Positions 1 through 10,194 of a stretch of DNA of 64,000 nt are shown here, piece after piece. A program made the position numbers and the translations under genes. A model generated the notes under the pieces. It did not search any database. It saw only the letters and a program-made list of their open reading frames with translations, and was not told where the DNA came from. Source of the stretch: Symbiodinium kawagutii (lineage: Eukaryota; Sar; Dinophyceae; Suessiales; Symbiodiniaceae). How positions within the stretch are numbered: position 1 is the first letter of the stretch; every line of letters begins with the position of its first letter. Location: assembly GCA_009767595.1 (NCBI GenBank), contig VSDK01018274.1:139297-203296 (forward strand). The letters run 5' to 3'.

Positions 1-385
1 GTTTCCGACCCAATGGGGGTGACCCAAGTCATTCCTGATCTGGCTTGAGATGGAGGGCACGACCAGCCGCCCTAGGGCCAGACTGGTTGCATTGCACATA
101 AGGATTGTACATGAGGAGGGATTTCCCGTGACTCCACGAGCTGGGCACCCAACAGTCCAGACGACGCCAGACCCCTCTTTGGATCTTGGGACTTAGCTAT
201 TGGTTGATAGCCTGCCGTCACAAACTATCTAGAATTCGCGACAACAAACATGATGAATCGATTCCTAGCCATGGGTAACCACAACAGTGTTTGAAAAAGT
301 ATTGCCTGCCATGATCACAAGATATCAAAAGACATTGCTTCACCATTTTGTTTTTCCAACTGCACTGACGCCTCCCCAGTTGCAG
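1..385. other. left edge, presumed AKR intron
   Basis: No exon was recognised here. The AKR exon that follows starts mid-protein, so this stretch is probably intron and the first half of that gene lies left of the window. A GC-richer patch at about 100-180 has no convincing frame. Confidence 0.4.
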
Positions 386-3300
386 GCCTTAGAGGCTGCT
401 TTTGATGCGGGCATGTGTCGGTCTTTGGGTGTGAGCAACTACATGAAGAAACATTTGGAGGAGTTGGGGTGGGCGCTTGGTGGCCGAATGCTCGAAAACA
501 ACCTCTGAAACAGCAACCTTTGCAGGTCATCCAACCACGGCCATCAACCATTGACCTTTTGTAGATCATTGTGAGCCACTAAATGCCAACCGTTCTGAAG
601 CATTGTTGCCAGCATGAACATGCATTAGCAAGATAGAACTGTTGGATCATCGGGTACGGGCTAAGCTGTGGGTGTCAAGACTGGGAATTGTCAAATCCGC
701 AGTGTTGCTTGGTTGACTTGAAGAGCTACTAATACCTCTGATTTGAATTTGATCAAGTGATTCACATCGCCTACGGCCGCCATGCCTTGTGGTTGCGAAG
801 ATGACAGGAACTCTGGAAATATGCGAGAGTCAAGCCATCTGTGAATCAAGTCGAGCCCCCCGGCAGCACGGAAGTGGGACACCAAGATGAGAGAAACGCT
901 TCGCATAGAGATTGGTTGGGTGGCATGTTGGTTGTAAAATTCAGAATGATCGATCCATTTTCGTAAACCCCCCAATTTACCTGCTCAATAGCTGGTGATT
1001 TATCCCAAAGATGATTCAAATATTGGTGGCTTATTCATATGGATTTACTTTTACCTGGAAAGTGGTGACTCTTTGCCATGACGCATCTTCTTGGAGAGGG
1101 TGACTCTGCGCTTAGGTACTCCCCCACGGCCCCTCTTCTCGAAGTATCACGGCAGCAGCGCCTGATATGACCAGTGGCACCCCGTTGGGACAATGCTCTG
1201 ATCTACTTGCTTTATGTTTTTTTTTGCTTTCCACCGACAAACAACGCTTAGGTCATGTTCAGCAAGTAGTCTAAGAAAATTATTGACGTTTTGAACAATA
1301 TGGCCACTCTTTCTGGTCCGGGGCATGGTCATCCAACTGGCAGAAAACACAATGCCAATGAGTCTTGAGCATGGCGCAGGGTATCACTCATGGAGAACCC
1401 TTCCAGTTGGCTGATTTGGATGACCTGGAAATCCTGACTCACCAAGCAGCTTGGCTAGGCTGATTCATAGCCTCTAGCTCCCATTGCTAGTCATTCCTAT
1501 TGTTTACATATCCTTTTGATTCTTAGTTATTCCTCACGACCCAAGCGGTCAATCGGTTAGCCCTTGTTCTACACTGGCACCTTAGACATTGCGAGAACAA
1601 TGCTAACGAACAGGAGAGTTTTCTTTTTTGCTATATTGGTGGGAGGCGTGGTGGTGGTGGTGGTGGTGGTGGTGGAGGGGATGATGATGGCGGTGGGAGT
1701 GGGGGTGGGAGTGGGGGTGGGAGAGATTGTTGGTGCTGTCACCAACATGGATTCGTCGTTTCGATTGAGTTTCCACTTTGTATAGGTGATCCCGCTGTGC
1801 AAAAGGGCAGAGATGTGTAGCTGCGGCATTCTTTTGGGCCGCACCGATACGAAGACATGTACTTCATTGGACTTCCGACATTTGAGACAGCTGGAAGATC
1901 GAAGGTGATTCTCCTGGATTCAAAACAGCAACAGTGATTGTAGCCAACAAGTGGTTGTAACACGAATGCTTGTAACCAATTAAAAATCCATGTTAGCAGG
2001 AACTCCAGCTCACTGTTGGCAATAGCCCGACGTCAACACCCAGAAATGATGACCATGGATTGGTCCCAAAAACCCTCAGCATGGCAGAACCTATGGGAAC
2101 CAAGCAGCAACCAACCGGGTGCGCGATGCAGAACGACACAACAGGCAGCATAGGCAACATCACTGGGTACCATCATCGTACACCAAAATGTTTCATTTAC
2201 GGCATTTCGGACTCCCCAATCAACCAGGATATATGATCCCCACGTTCAAACAGATGTTTTCCGAGCTGACGAATTATCAGTCGCCTGCCATGCCATTGAC
2301 TTATTGCTTCCTTATGGCCATTTGCCAGGTAGTTTCCAAATCCCAAACACTGCGACCAGCCTGTCCTGGCATTGCCAGAAACGTTCACAAAACATTTTTT
2401 CAAGAGGCCTCTTCAATTGACGTGTACAACCAGAGTTGCGCGCAGGTTTTCCAATCAACCAATCCAGCATTGGCATCAGATCATGATGCTTGACAGTGAA
2501 TGACCACCAATACCCATCAGCGACAACATTGGCTGAGTATGGATACCATGGGTGATTACAGTAGTTGCTCCCAGCTATCATTGACTCATGTATGCCATGG
2601 ATACCATCTCTTAATGACATCGCCATCGCCATAACATCCACAGGAAACCACGAAGAATTGCAATCAGGAATTGGCCTTCTGCGAAGAGCACGACGTGGCC
2701 ATTTCAGTCCTTCAGCTTGTGCACTTCAGCTGTGGGCATTGTTTGTTGCTTAACAGTAGGAGTTGAATTGAGCCAGGGTTGTCTTTTCGTTGCGGTTATA
2801 ATAGTGCTTTGGTTATTGTTAGTGACGTCCAGCACTTTATGGTGGTGTTGGCTTGGTCATCAGCCAGCCAAGGAGCCAGCCAAGCAGCCAACCAAGCAAA
2901 TAGAAATTGTTGTTGTGTGCCTATGATTGGTTGGTTACAACCTAATTACTACTGGTTGCTCCAAGCAACCGACCACCGCAATCAACCTCTGGAAAGTGGT
3001 CGATTCGCCTGGGCAGCTGGCACACGCACTTCATGCTGTGTGCTCCTTGATCAAACAGGGAGTGTTTTTTTGATTCAAAGTTTTGGGACTCAATGAATGA
3101 TCAATGGTGTTAGTCATTGATGATAATGTGAACGAATGACTCACTTCAATGATTCACTATTCAAACAGGGAGTTCGTGAAGTGAGTGATCAATGGTGGTT
3201 GGTCATTGTTTATGATGGTAAATGCTGGATGATCATGGCTAATTAATCATGGTGGACAATAGCACGGAATGGTCGATCATCATCAGCCATCAATCCAACC

Positions 3301-6223
3301 CTTTTTTGATAGGCATAGTTGAGGTGCTTAATTCGAACGAAACGCCGATTTCTAGCCACCAACCAGTGTTGAACAAGACTTGGGTTCAACAACTGCGGTT
3401 GGCATCGCTATGAACCGTTTTCCTATCATCATTGGTAACCCTTCACTGTCGGTTCCTCTTCCGTGATCAGTCTGGTGAAGAGGGCTAACATTTTGGTTGA
3501 CCGGTTGGCTGGTTGCCTGGTTGCTCGGTTGCTTGGTTCGTGCTGGTTGCTTGGTTCGTTGGTTGGTCCAGCCCCGAGGCCTTTGGCTGGAATCGACCAC
3601 ATGTGCTGAACCAGGAGGACTTGGTGGTGCTGCTGTGGATGGTGAGGTCTCACCCCAAAGCATGGTGGTTGCCTGTTGTCAACCGTTTTTTCAGCGTTTT
3701 TCCATAGGGAAAAGCGGGGAAAGGCCGCGATAGGCTGGGAAAAGCTGGTCATGTATACTCATAATCCCCAGCGGTTAAACTCAGAGCCGGCAGCAGCCTT
3801 TGGATCAATGCGCGCAACAGCGAAATCTGACAAACTCCTCAGACACTGCCTTCGATTGGTGATTGGTTCCGACAACTGGTGTTATCCAAGCTACAGGTGA
3901 CTGTTGTTGGTCATCCTGGCATGTCTCAACGTATCGAAAACATAGCGCGATCAACCGATCATGGTTAGCCATTGAGGACCCGCATGCGAACTCTACTTCA
4001 ACCTAATCAACCATTCGTAATTGATCATCATCAACCATTCGTAAAATTTGGTTTAGCATCAACAAAACCCACATTCAGCCATTATTTACCAATTGCATGT
4101 ATATGATACATATTGATACATATAAATATGTTCATCTCTTCATATATATATATATATACAGATGATTATATATGGTATCACTAAATAATAAGCCAATATA
4201 ACCGGTGGTTAATTCCATCAGTAGCCACCACACTGGTTGGTCGTCTCAGCAACGTGGCGCAGAAGCCAGGAGCTGCTCGTCTTGACCGAGGCGATGTTAC
4301 CCGAGCAGGAGCTCCAACGAGAGATGGTGATGAAGGCTTCACAGAAGCTGTGCGTTGCAAGAATGACATTTGGGGTTGATAGTAAACAATAACAGCTAAA
4401 CCAACAATAATAACCAGCAACAACGGTTAACCAGCAATGACCAGCAATAACAACAGGGATAATAACCGGGGTTGATAGGGGATAATAACCAGCAATGTAA
4501 ACCACCAACTAGTAACCAGGAGATGGTGATGAAGGCTTCTCAGAAACCACCAACTAGTAACCCAGCAATAACAGTTAAAACAGTAAACAGCAATAGTGGT
4601 TGAACAGTGAGCAGCTACTAGTTGGTGGTTTCTGAGAATAGGGGTGCCCCCAAATCATCACATATCAACTATTGTTTATGAATAGACCAATCATTTTTGG
4701 GTCCCCTGTTTTCAGAAACCCCCATATGGGGGTTTCTCAAAATTGGGAAGCCCAATCAATGGTTCATATTGGATGATTTGGGAGACCCCTATTTCATTGG
4801 TAGCGCGTTCTGGTCCGGTATTTTGCCGTCAGCCAGCCAGCCAGCCAGCCAGCCACAGTGGCGGAATCAGCCAGGCAGCCAGCCAGCCAGCCAGGAAGCG
4901 AGAGAGAGAGAGAGTAAAACCGAGGCTGACGATTCCAGAGGTGCAGTGTTTGCAGAGATCTCAATCAAGTATGATTCTAGTAGAATTTCCTCATGTATAT
5001 TGCTACTGCTGGGGGAAGTCTACCTTCAGGGGCCCACATGTGCATTGGTAGCGCGTTCTGGTCCGGTATTTTGCCGTCAGCCAGCCAGCCAGCCAGCCAG
5101 CCACCAATCGATAGCGGCGGAATCAGCCAGAGCCAGCCACCAATCCGGCAATGGCAAGTGAAATCACCAATGGAATATGCCAATGAACATGGACCATTGG
5201 ACCATTGGGCCACCATTTTATACTCATTATGAATGATTCATTATATATAATCGTTATTCTGACATCACGATAAGACAACGCACTGACCAACATGCAATGG
5301 CAAGTGAAGGGCATACCACCACATGGGTTTGTCCATGGTACCTACATTGACAATCCAACAACAGCCATTTAGGGAAACCGCCAGGTTTGGGGTGCAACAT
5401 TCTTGGAGCAAAAAAACATGTAGGCTGTATATGCAGCAAATGCATGCATTTGCATGTTGCAGGTGAATTTTGTACAGATGTTACCTGTGTGAAGGTGAAG
5501 GTGCGTATTTGAAAGTACACACAAAGAAGCGTATATCCATCATTATCCACCTACACCTGTGCACAATATGATATAGTATATATACATATATGTATATTAA
5601 TATACATGCATATACATGCATGTTTCTCAAAATAGGGGACCCCTCAAGTCATCCCTTTTAATCATCTACAGGAGTGAACCAACCAACCTTGGGTCCCTCA
5701 TTTTGAGAAACCACACACTAGTGGTTGTTTAACTATTGTTTTTGATTGTGATCCCCTGTCAACCACTAAAATCCCCTAGTCATTCCTGATGACAAATCTT
5801 TCTTAATGGTTTTAATCTTCATGTGTCCCCGATGTTATCATCTTCCACGTCTTGGATCCGGGATCCGGGGTCACCAGGCCCAAGGCCCGGCCCGGCTTTC
5901 TTCCATGGCCAGGTGTTGATGCGCTGGTTGATGGTCCANNNNNNNNNNNNNNNNNNNNNNAGGGGCGCCGCCCGCGGCGCGGCAGCTGCCTGGAGTGAAT
6001 GGTTGGGCATGGAGTCATAGGTCATGTATAAATCAATGGGGAAGAATGGTTAGATGTTTATAGTAAGTAGGTGGTCTTGGTTAACAATGGTTCATGTTGC
6101 TATTGAGTGTTTATAAATCTATGGAGAATAATGGTTAATAATGAAGAAAGAATGACGGTTGATGTAGTACAAGCAGAGGCCGGGTCTGTACCTGTCGCGA
6201 GACTGGACGTGTTGCGCATTGAA
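386..6223 (+). CDS. aldo-keto reductase, C-terminal half, split into short exons (partial)
   Basis: NAD(P)H-dependent carbonyl reductase of the AKR superfamily, presumably cytosolic. Exon pieces occur in family order on the + strand. (1) 386-460 reads ALEAAFDAGMCRSLGVSNY..KKHLE, the G-x-x-R-x-x-GVSN strand. (2) 808-855 reads ELWKYARVKPSVNQVE, the PAVNQIE motif. (3) About 2668-2706 reads ELAFCEEHDVAIS. (4) About 3585-3626 reads GWNRPHVLNQEDLV (weaker). (5) About 4949-4978 reads FAEISIKYDS, the IA-x-K-Y segment. (6) 5913-5938 reads VLMRWLMVQ, the AQVLLRW motif, and runs into an N gap. (7) About 6179-6223 reads AGSVPVARLDVLRIEE, near the IPKS...ENL region (weak). Exon 1 joins exon 2 in frame through a GA donor (GGAG|GAGTT) and an AG|G acceptor. 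The YSPLG exon and the C-terminal exon were not found. The catalytic Asp-Tyr-Lys-His residues would lie left of the window. A decayed copy is possible, though no stop is seen inside pieces 1-3. Confidence 0.72.
861..2640 (+). other. AKR intron, mixed sequence
   Basis: Lies between AKR pieces 2 and 3. It holds scattered short open frames (for example 2119-2493), none convincing, plus the G-rich microsatellite listed separately. Dispersed CCAACC/GGTTG words typical of the window are present. Confidence 0.4.
1650..1724 (+). repeat. (GGT)n microsatellite and G-rich minisatellite
   Basis: About nine GTG/GGT units are followed by GATGATGATGG and then alternating GTGGGA / GTGGGGGTGGGA units at 1692-1724. 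At least five runs of three or more G separated by 1-2 bases can form a G-quadruplex on the + strand. It lies inside the AKR intron. Confidence 0.85.
2864..3580. repeat. CCAGCCAAG / GGTTGCTT degenerate repeats
   Basis: 2864-2905 is a run of CAGCCAAG-type words. 3499-3575 is a run of GGTTG(G/C)(C/T)T words in the opposite purine/pyrimidine sense. Between them, 3100-3260 is degenerate GGTTGAT/GATCATGG-type filler. No other feature was identified. Confidence 0.6.
4246..4362 (+). CDS. exon-like island, EMVMKAS-containing
   Basis: One frame gives an uninterrupted amphipathic stretch (SQELLVLTEAMLPEQELQRE, then MVMKASQK) bounded by AG dinucleotides. It is GC-richer than its flanks. It does not fit the surrounding AKR and is unrecognised. 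A second + frame is also open, so the reading is uncertain. The 20-base core at 4321-4340 is repeated exactly at 4520-4539. Confidence 0.3.
4499..4640. repeat. fold-back cluster with direct and inverted copies
   Basis: AAACCACCAACTAGTAACC occurs at 4499-4517 and again at 4544-4562. The exon-like 20-mer of 4321-4340 recurs at 4520-4539 between them. 4537-4559 and 4616-4638 are perfect 23-base inverted copies (TTCTCAGAAACC...) separated by 56 bases. The right arm runs into the MITE-like element at 4627, so the left arm is probably the end of another copy of that family. Confidence 0.75.
4627..4720. mobile_element. MITE-like inverted-repeat element, copy A
   Basis: Begins GGTTTCTGAGAATAGGGG and ends with CCCCTGTTTTCAGAAACC, imperfect inverted termini around a short AT-richer core. 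It is 94 bases long with no coding capacity. Related copies lie at 5622, 8038, 12823 and 53103. No clear target-site duplication was seen. Confidence 0.65.
4730..4793. mobile_element. MITE-like element, truncated copy A2
   Basis: Starts with GGTTTCTCAAAATTGGG ten bases after copy A. It ends with GATGATTTGGGAGACCCC, the reverse complement of the subterminal sequence of copy A. The distal AGAAACC terminus is missing where the 62-bp direct repeat begins. Confidence 0.5.
4795..4856. repeat. 62-bp direct repeat, copy 1, with (CCAG)n
   Basis: Identical over 62 bases to 5043-5104, starting CATTGGTAGCGCGTTCTGG and ending in a CCAGCCAG run. Both copies are followed a few bases later by GCGGAATCAGCCAG. 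The copies are offset by 248 bp, so this is a local segmental duplication inside the AKR region. Confidence 0.9.
4872..4916. repeat. (CCAG)n and (AG)n microsatellites
   Basis: A CCAG run at 4872-4893 is followed by GCGAGAGAGAGAGAGAG to about 4914. Confidence 0.8.
5043..5104. repeat. 62-bp direct repeat, copy 2
   Basis: Identical to 4795-4856 over 62 bases. The only coding signal between the two copies is AKR piece 5 at about 4949-4978. Confidence 0.9.
5105..5621. other. AKR intron, AT-rich toward the end
   Basis: No exon was recognised. A CAATGGCAAGTGAA word occurs twice (near 5150 and 5295). 5560-5620 is an AT/CATA microsatellite that runs into the next MITE-like element. Confidence 0.4.
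5622..5712. mobile_element. MITE-like inverted-repeat element, copy B
   Basis: GTTTCTCAAAATAGGGGACC at the left and GGGTCCCTCATTTTGAGAAACC (reverse complement of the left end with few mismatches) at the right. It is 91 bases long, sits in an AKR intron and is non-coding. Confidence 0.75.
5939..5960. other. assembly gap (22 N)
   Basis: The gap lies between the AKR VLMRWLMVQ exon and a very GC-rich tract (5961-5990). It hides the exon's 3' end. Confidence 1.
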
Positions 6224-6375
6224 GAGTGATGAGTGATGATGGTTCATAATGAATGGAAAGAAAAGTGATTGATAATAATGAGACATGATGGTGGTTCAAC
6301 AATACTAACCATTATGAGTTCCATATCTGTACTAGGGCCATTATGAATCACTACTACCCTTGTACTAACAACGTT
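5985..6375. repeat. degenerate GGTTGAT/ATAATGG filler
   Basis: Strand-coherent words such as ATGGTTAATAATG and GATGGTTCATAATG recur throughout. AKR piece 7 is embedded near 6179-6223. Nothing else is supported. Confidence 0.5.
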
Positions 6376-6604
6376 TGATAATGATGAGTAAGGGCCGAGA
6401 AATCATACAGTTTGTGATGGCGATGAGTGATCACCGAGGAGGAGCACCATCCGAAAGGTGGATTCGTCAGAAAGCTGATTCGTCAGTAGTCACTATAAAC
6501 CACCGTGCCCTTCATTCTCAGCCACGACCACCCATCACTAACTGGTTGAACCATCATTCTGCCAATTGAATCGCGTTCATATTTGAAATGATCAGCCAAC
6601 CCTT

Positions 6605-6650
6605 CACCCTCAACCAACCAACCAACCCACCAACCAACCCACCCACCAAC
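6605..6650. repeat. (CCAACC)n-like repeat
   Basis: A run of CCAACCAACC and CCCACCAACC units, directly upstream of an exon-like island. Confidence 0.8.
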
Positions 6651-6660
6651 CTTTAAGCCC

Positions 6661-6842
6661 AAGACCCTGCAGCGACAGCAGCCAGGAGGTGATCCTGGAC
6701 CTGGCCAAGGGCTTGCTGGAGATCCCTGAGCTGAACCAGGAGCGGCCCTGGGGTGGTGGGTGGCCGTGGTGCCCGTTACAAGTGGGAGCTGAGGGACTGG
6801 AACGGCCGGTGGAAGTGGCCAAGATGACGGGTATTGATGGAC
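6661..6842 (+). CDS. GC-rich exon-like island, unrecognised
   Basis: Clearly GC-richer than its surroundings. One frame reads SSQEVILDLAKGLLEIPEL and stays open to TAG at about 6843. A second frame reads GRGARYKWELRDWNGRWKW in the right half. Two adjoining exons in different phases, or one exon, are both possible. It may belong to the gene downstream of the AKR. No family was recognised. Confidence 0.35.
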
Positions 6843-7100
6843 CCTAGTGAAAGCCTGGTGAAGGGTCAGGGAAGATGGCTGCTTGGTGAACTTGATTTGA
6901 TGTCAAGTTGAATGGCAATGCTGAAGCAAAATGGCGATGCTAAATGAAGTTGATGGCCGTAGAATTGGCAGCAAAGGAGAAGGGCCGCTGGTGAATGGCA
7001 GCTGCTTGTCGATAAGTGGTATTGATCTATTTTCATAGAGTCATGGATACTGCCTGAATATGTATAACATGGAAAAGAACATGATGGTCATATCATATCA
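6843..7100. other. no gene seen; GAATGG/TGATGG filler
   Basis: Low-complexity words (AATGGCAATGCTGAAG, AAATGGCGATG) and no convincing frame. Confidence 0.4.
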
Positions 7101-7108
7101 CATTTTTT

Positions 7109-7460
7109 TTGCGGATAATGGCTCCGGAGTGTGTGAAACGGTTGCAGTACTATGGCAACTCAACGTATGAAAAGTATAGATCGAGTAATTGTGGGTCAAG
7201 TATTCATGGGTCACAATGGTTTGAACATAACTGGTTGACGGATAACTATGGGCGCCAACGGTTGATATGGTTGGTTGCACGTGGTATGCGAGCCACGAAG
7301 CAAACATTGTTAGACTTTGCGGACGCGCATTTCAACTACACATCCAGGATCATTGGGATGCGCTTGGTTGAAATGACCAGGATACTCTTGAGATCTTGAG
7401 GGTTTGGCGGGTCAGCATCAACAAGATCAGCTGCTCTTGAATAATGCGTTGGTGTCACCA
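7109..7460 (+). CDS. exon-like ORFs, unrecognised
   Basis: An open frame at 7109-7399 ends in TLLDFADAHFNYTSRIIGMR. An overlapping frame after an AG at 7379 (DTLEILRVWRVSINKISCS) ends at a TGA near 7440. The sequence is unique, unlike the flanking filler. No domain was recognised. A seven-residue resemblance to the actin N-terminus in another frame was rejected. Confidence 0.25.
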
Positions 7461-7680
7461 TCTACGACCCAACGCTGCGGTGAGACTGACGTTTCTTTTG
7501 AGAGATCCCGGCACATCAAGTTAAATGATGCTTGCATCATAAAGAGAAGGTTCCCAATAGAAAGAATGATGTTGATGCTGCTGACCAACAACAACCACCT
7601 ATCACGGAGATAGGCACCGATTGATCCACAACCACGCAATGCGAATCAATCCAGCTCGATGATTCAAAATAGATTCATTC

Positions 7681-7687
7681 CGTCGTT

Positions 7688-7728
<41 letters not shown>

Positions 7729-7730
7729 TG
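7681..7730. repeat. (GTC)n microsatellite
   Basis: About 15 GTC units with a few TTG interruptions. Confidence 0.95.
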
Positions 7731-7739
7731 TTCTTGTTG

Positions 7740-8037
7740 CTGGAAGAGTGGCTGGGTCACCCAATATTAATTTATATTACCCACGGTAGATAAAACAAGG
7801 CAACCACATGTTCATGTCCCAATACAACATCATCACCAAAAGTCAGGCAGTGAACATCATCAGAACGGTGTCTAGCCCATTGTTCACCATTCTTCACACA
7901 GGTTGATCAATGGCCCATAGAGGCCCAAATTGACCAGCATGAACGCATGTCGACCATTATGAACCAGCTGAAGCAGTACCCCACATTGACCACATTAATC
8001 CATTCTTAACGAAATCCGCCATCAGTAACCCTTATGG
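7740..8037. other. no gene seen; ATCAACC-sense filler
   Basis: Recurrent CATTGACC, CATCATCACC and AACCAGC words. No exon-like patch. Confidence 0.4.
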
Positions 8038-8130
8038 TGATTTCTCAAAATAGGGGGCACCCTCAATCATCCTTAATTCCAATCGTTTATAGTACTAAAC
8101 CAACTTTGTGGGTCCCCCATTCTAAGAAAC
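8038..8130. mobile_element. MITE-like inverted-repeat element, copy C
   Basis: TTTCTCAAAATAGGGGGCACCC at the left and GGGTCCCCCATTCTAAGAAAC at the right, with the shared CTCAATCATCC subterminal word. Same size class as copies A and B. Confidence 0.72.
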
Positions 8131-8355
8131 AACCAACCAGTGACCGATCTTACAATGGTTGGTTCTTATCCCTCACACAATTGATCCTTAGTCATAGCTT
8201 GGTATATCCCCTATATTCTTGTTTATCACTAGTTATTCGGGATGTACATCTACTATATCAGCTAGCTAATCTTAAGTGTTAATCACTAATCTTCGTTGTT
8301 TATCACCCCCCACCCACCGTCATTGCCCATCGCTCGATTTCTTACGTAACTTCCC

Positions 8356-8433
8356 CCAGGATGCGGTGGACTTTGTCCGAAAACCCATGAGTTGGGCCCC
8401 GAGAAGCAGCGCCGGGCGGGCCTGGGGCCTGGG
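8356..8433 (+). CDS. exon-like island, possible receiver-domain fragment
   Basis: After an acceptor-like CCCCCAG the frame reads DAVDFVRKPMSWAPRSS and continues to a TGA near 8445. G/A-x-D-D-F-x-x-K-P is the conserved Lys-Pro strand of response-regulator receiver domains, so a fragment of such a domain is possible. The match is too short to name the gene. Confidence 0.25.
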
Positions 8434-8439
8434 TCATAG

Positions 8440-8720
8440 TGGTTGATGGTGGTTGATAAAGGGATGGTTCACCATGGCTAGGACGGTTCATGATGCTTGA
8501 GACCGGCAATCACCGATAATTCACAGAGGTTTATGGCGGTTTATCATGGTGATGGTTGGAGTGATGGTCAAGATGGATTGATTACGGTGAATAGTGGCGA
8601 AGAATGTTTACAGTAAGGTTGATTCACTGCGGTTAAGAATGGTTTATGGCGGCCGGCGGCAAGTAATGGTTGATAACGCTTGATTGTGGTATTGATTTCA
8701 ATGGCCAGTAATGCCTGTCA
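8440..8720. repeat. strand-coherent GGTTGAT/GATGGTT block
   Basis: Typical window filler: GGTTGATGGTGGTTGATAAAGG, GATGGTTCACCATGG and similar words, nearly all in the G-rich sense. Confidence 0.6.
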
Positions 8721-8879
8721 CACTAATACTGCCTGAAGATGATATTTGATCCGACCCCCTATGGATCATGCAGGCTCACACTGGTGGATAGACCCAAACC
8801 CACGGTTGTTCCCTTGTTCCCAGGTGATTCTAGGTTCGTGGGCGTGTTGTGAATCGTTATAAATTGGGGAAGTTTTTGC

Positions 8880-9510
8880 TTACCAAGTGGTAGAGTCAAC
8901 CATCAATGGCTGCTATGGAAAGAGCACGCCAGTTGTTGGCAGTTTTTGGTCAGTTCAACCCATGAAGAGAATCTTCGTCCCCAAGTTGGGATGTTCAGTT
9001 TCACAATTTGCGGGGTAGTGGGTATTGTCACATCCATGCAGATTTTTTCTTCTGGCCATTTGACTCCGGCTAACCAGCACAGATGGTTGATTGGCTTTGA
9101 TGGTAAAATGTTGCTATTTTTGTTTGACAATTGTCTACGATGGTTTAGCCTGCCAACATTTGGACAAACTCTGCGAGTTTGGTAAAGGATTCGCAGACGT
9201 GAGATATCGCCCACAGATCTCTTCTGACGGAGTGGCTGCACGAAACAGAATGATTTCCGCAGTTGTAGCCTCACAAATGAAAAGCAAAAAGCAAAAACAA
9301 CACAGTTCCTAAGCGATCGTTTTACCAGTGCAAGATCCATGCTTGTTGATCGATTACCATTAAACTGCTAGTGGATTTATCTTCAAGTAGATCGTAAACA
9401 TCCTGAACATCCAGCAGTTGTCCATAAGCCACCGTAAGAATTTCCAGAAACAGCTCATGTTTTTTCGCAGAAACTAGTGGGACTCGTTCTTTCCTATCTC
9501 CCATGACATG
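8880..9510. other. unique island, open on both strands
   Basis: About 630 bases free of filler repeats. On the minus strand, 8903-9340 (145 codons) and 9322-9504 (60 codons, containing HELFLEILTVAYGQLLDVQD) are open. On the plus strand, 9091-9312 (73 codons) is open. The minus 60-codon frame looks most protein-like. None was recognised and the strand is unresolved. Confidence 0.3.
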
Positions 9511-9723
9511 ACCATGGATGAAAGCTTAGATGTTTCAGTTGGGTGACTGTCGATTTCTAAGCAGAAGTCGATGGTTGTATTCACCATGTGTATGTTCATG
9601 ATGGAGACTGATGGTTCATGGTTGAAGGCCAAGAATGGTCACAAACTCTCACCCAGTTTTCTTCCATTGATTAAGCAGCCAGGTTGATACTAATCAGTTG
9701 TCAGAATCATTTTCAGCTATAAA

Positions 9724-9840
9724 CCACCTATAAACCAGTGATAAACCAGTGATAAACCAGTGATAAACCATTTTCATCAGGTAGCTGCCAGGTTTAACCT
9801 TAGTTCTTTCCAGTTAAACCAGTGATAAACCAGCTACCAG
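9724..9840. repeat. 11-bp tandem repeat (GATAAACCAGT)n
   Basis: Four near-perfect units at about 9727-9770 and two more near 9818-9835 around a short unique spacer. Confidence 0.85.
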
Positions 9841-10070
9841 CTGTCTCTCGAGGCGAGTATCCCTGGGAGTACTATGGAGGAGAGCGGCCCTGGACAGCCC
9901 CAGTCATCACATCCGTGAAGTGAAAAAGTGGCAGCCATGAAAATCTGGGAATCTTAAACTGCTTATGTTAGTTATTAGACGTTATTAGTCATGATTGAAT
10001 GATGGATATATTGGTCAATGATCAATTCTACCAGAATCCTGAATACGTATGAATATTCTGGGACTCACAG

Positions 10071-10147
10071 TGAATACATATGAATGCATATGAATGCACA
10101 TGACTATATGAATATATGAATATATGAATATATGAATATATGAATAC
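10071..10147. repeat. (TATGAATA)n microsatellite
   Basis: TGAATACATA and TGAATGCATA units grade into five TATGAATA units. Confidence 0.9.
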
Positions 10148-10194
10148 AGAATCATTGGTGAAGGATTCTGTCACAGTGACAATTAATACAAATT

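Noticed and set aside
7111..7140. DNGSGVC-like reading, as in the actin N-terminus
   Set aside because: Only seven residues match. The frame continues unlike actin and no following AGFAGDD exon was seen.
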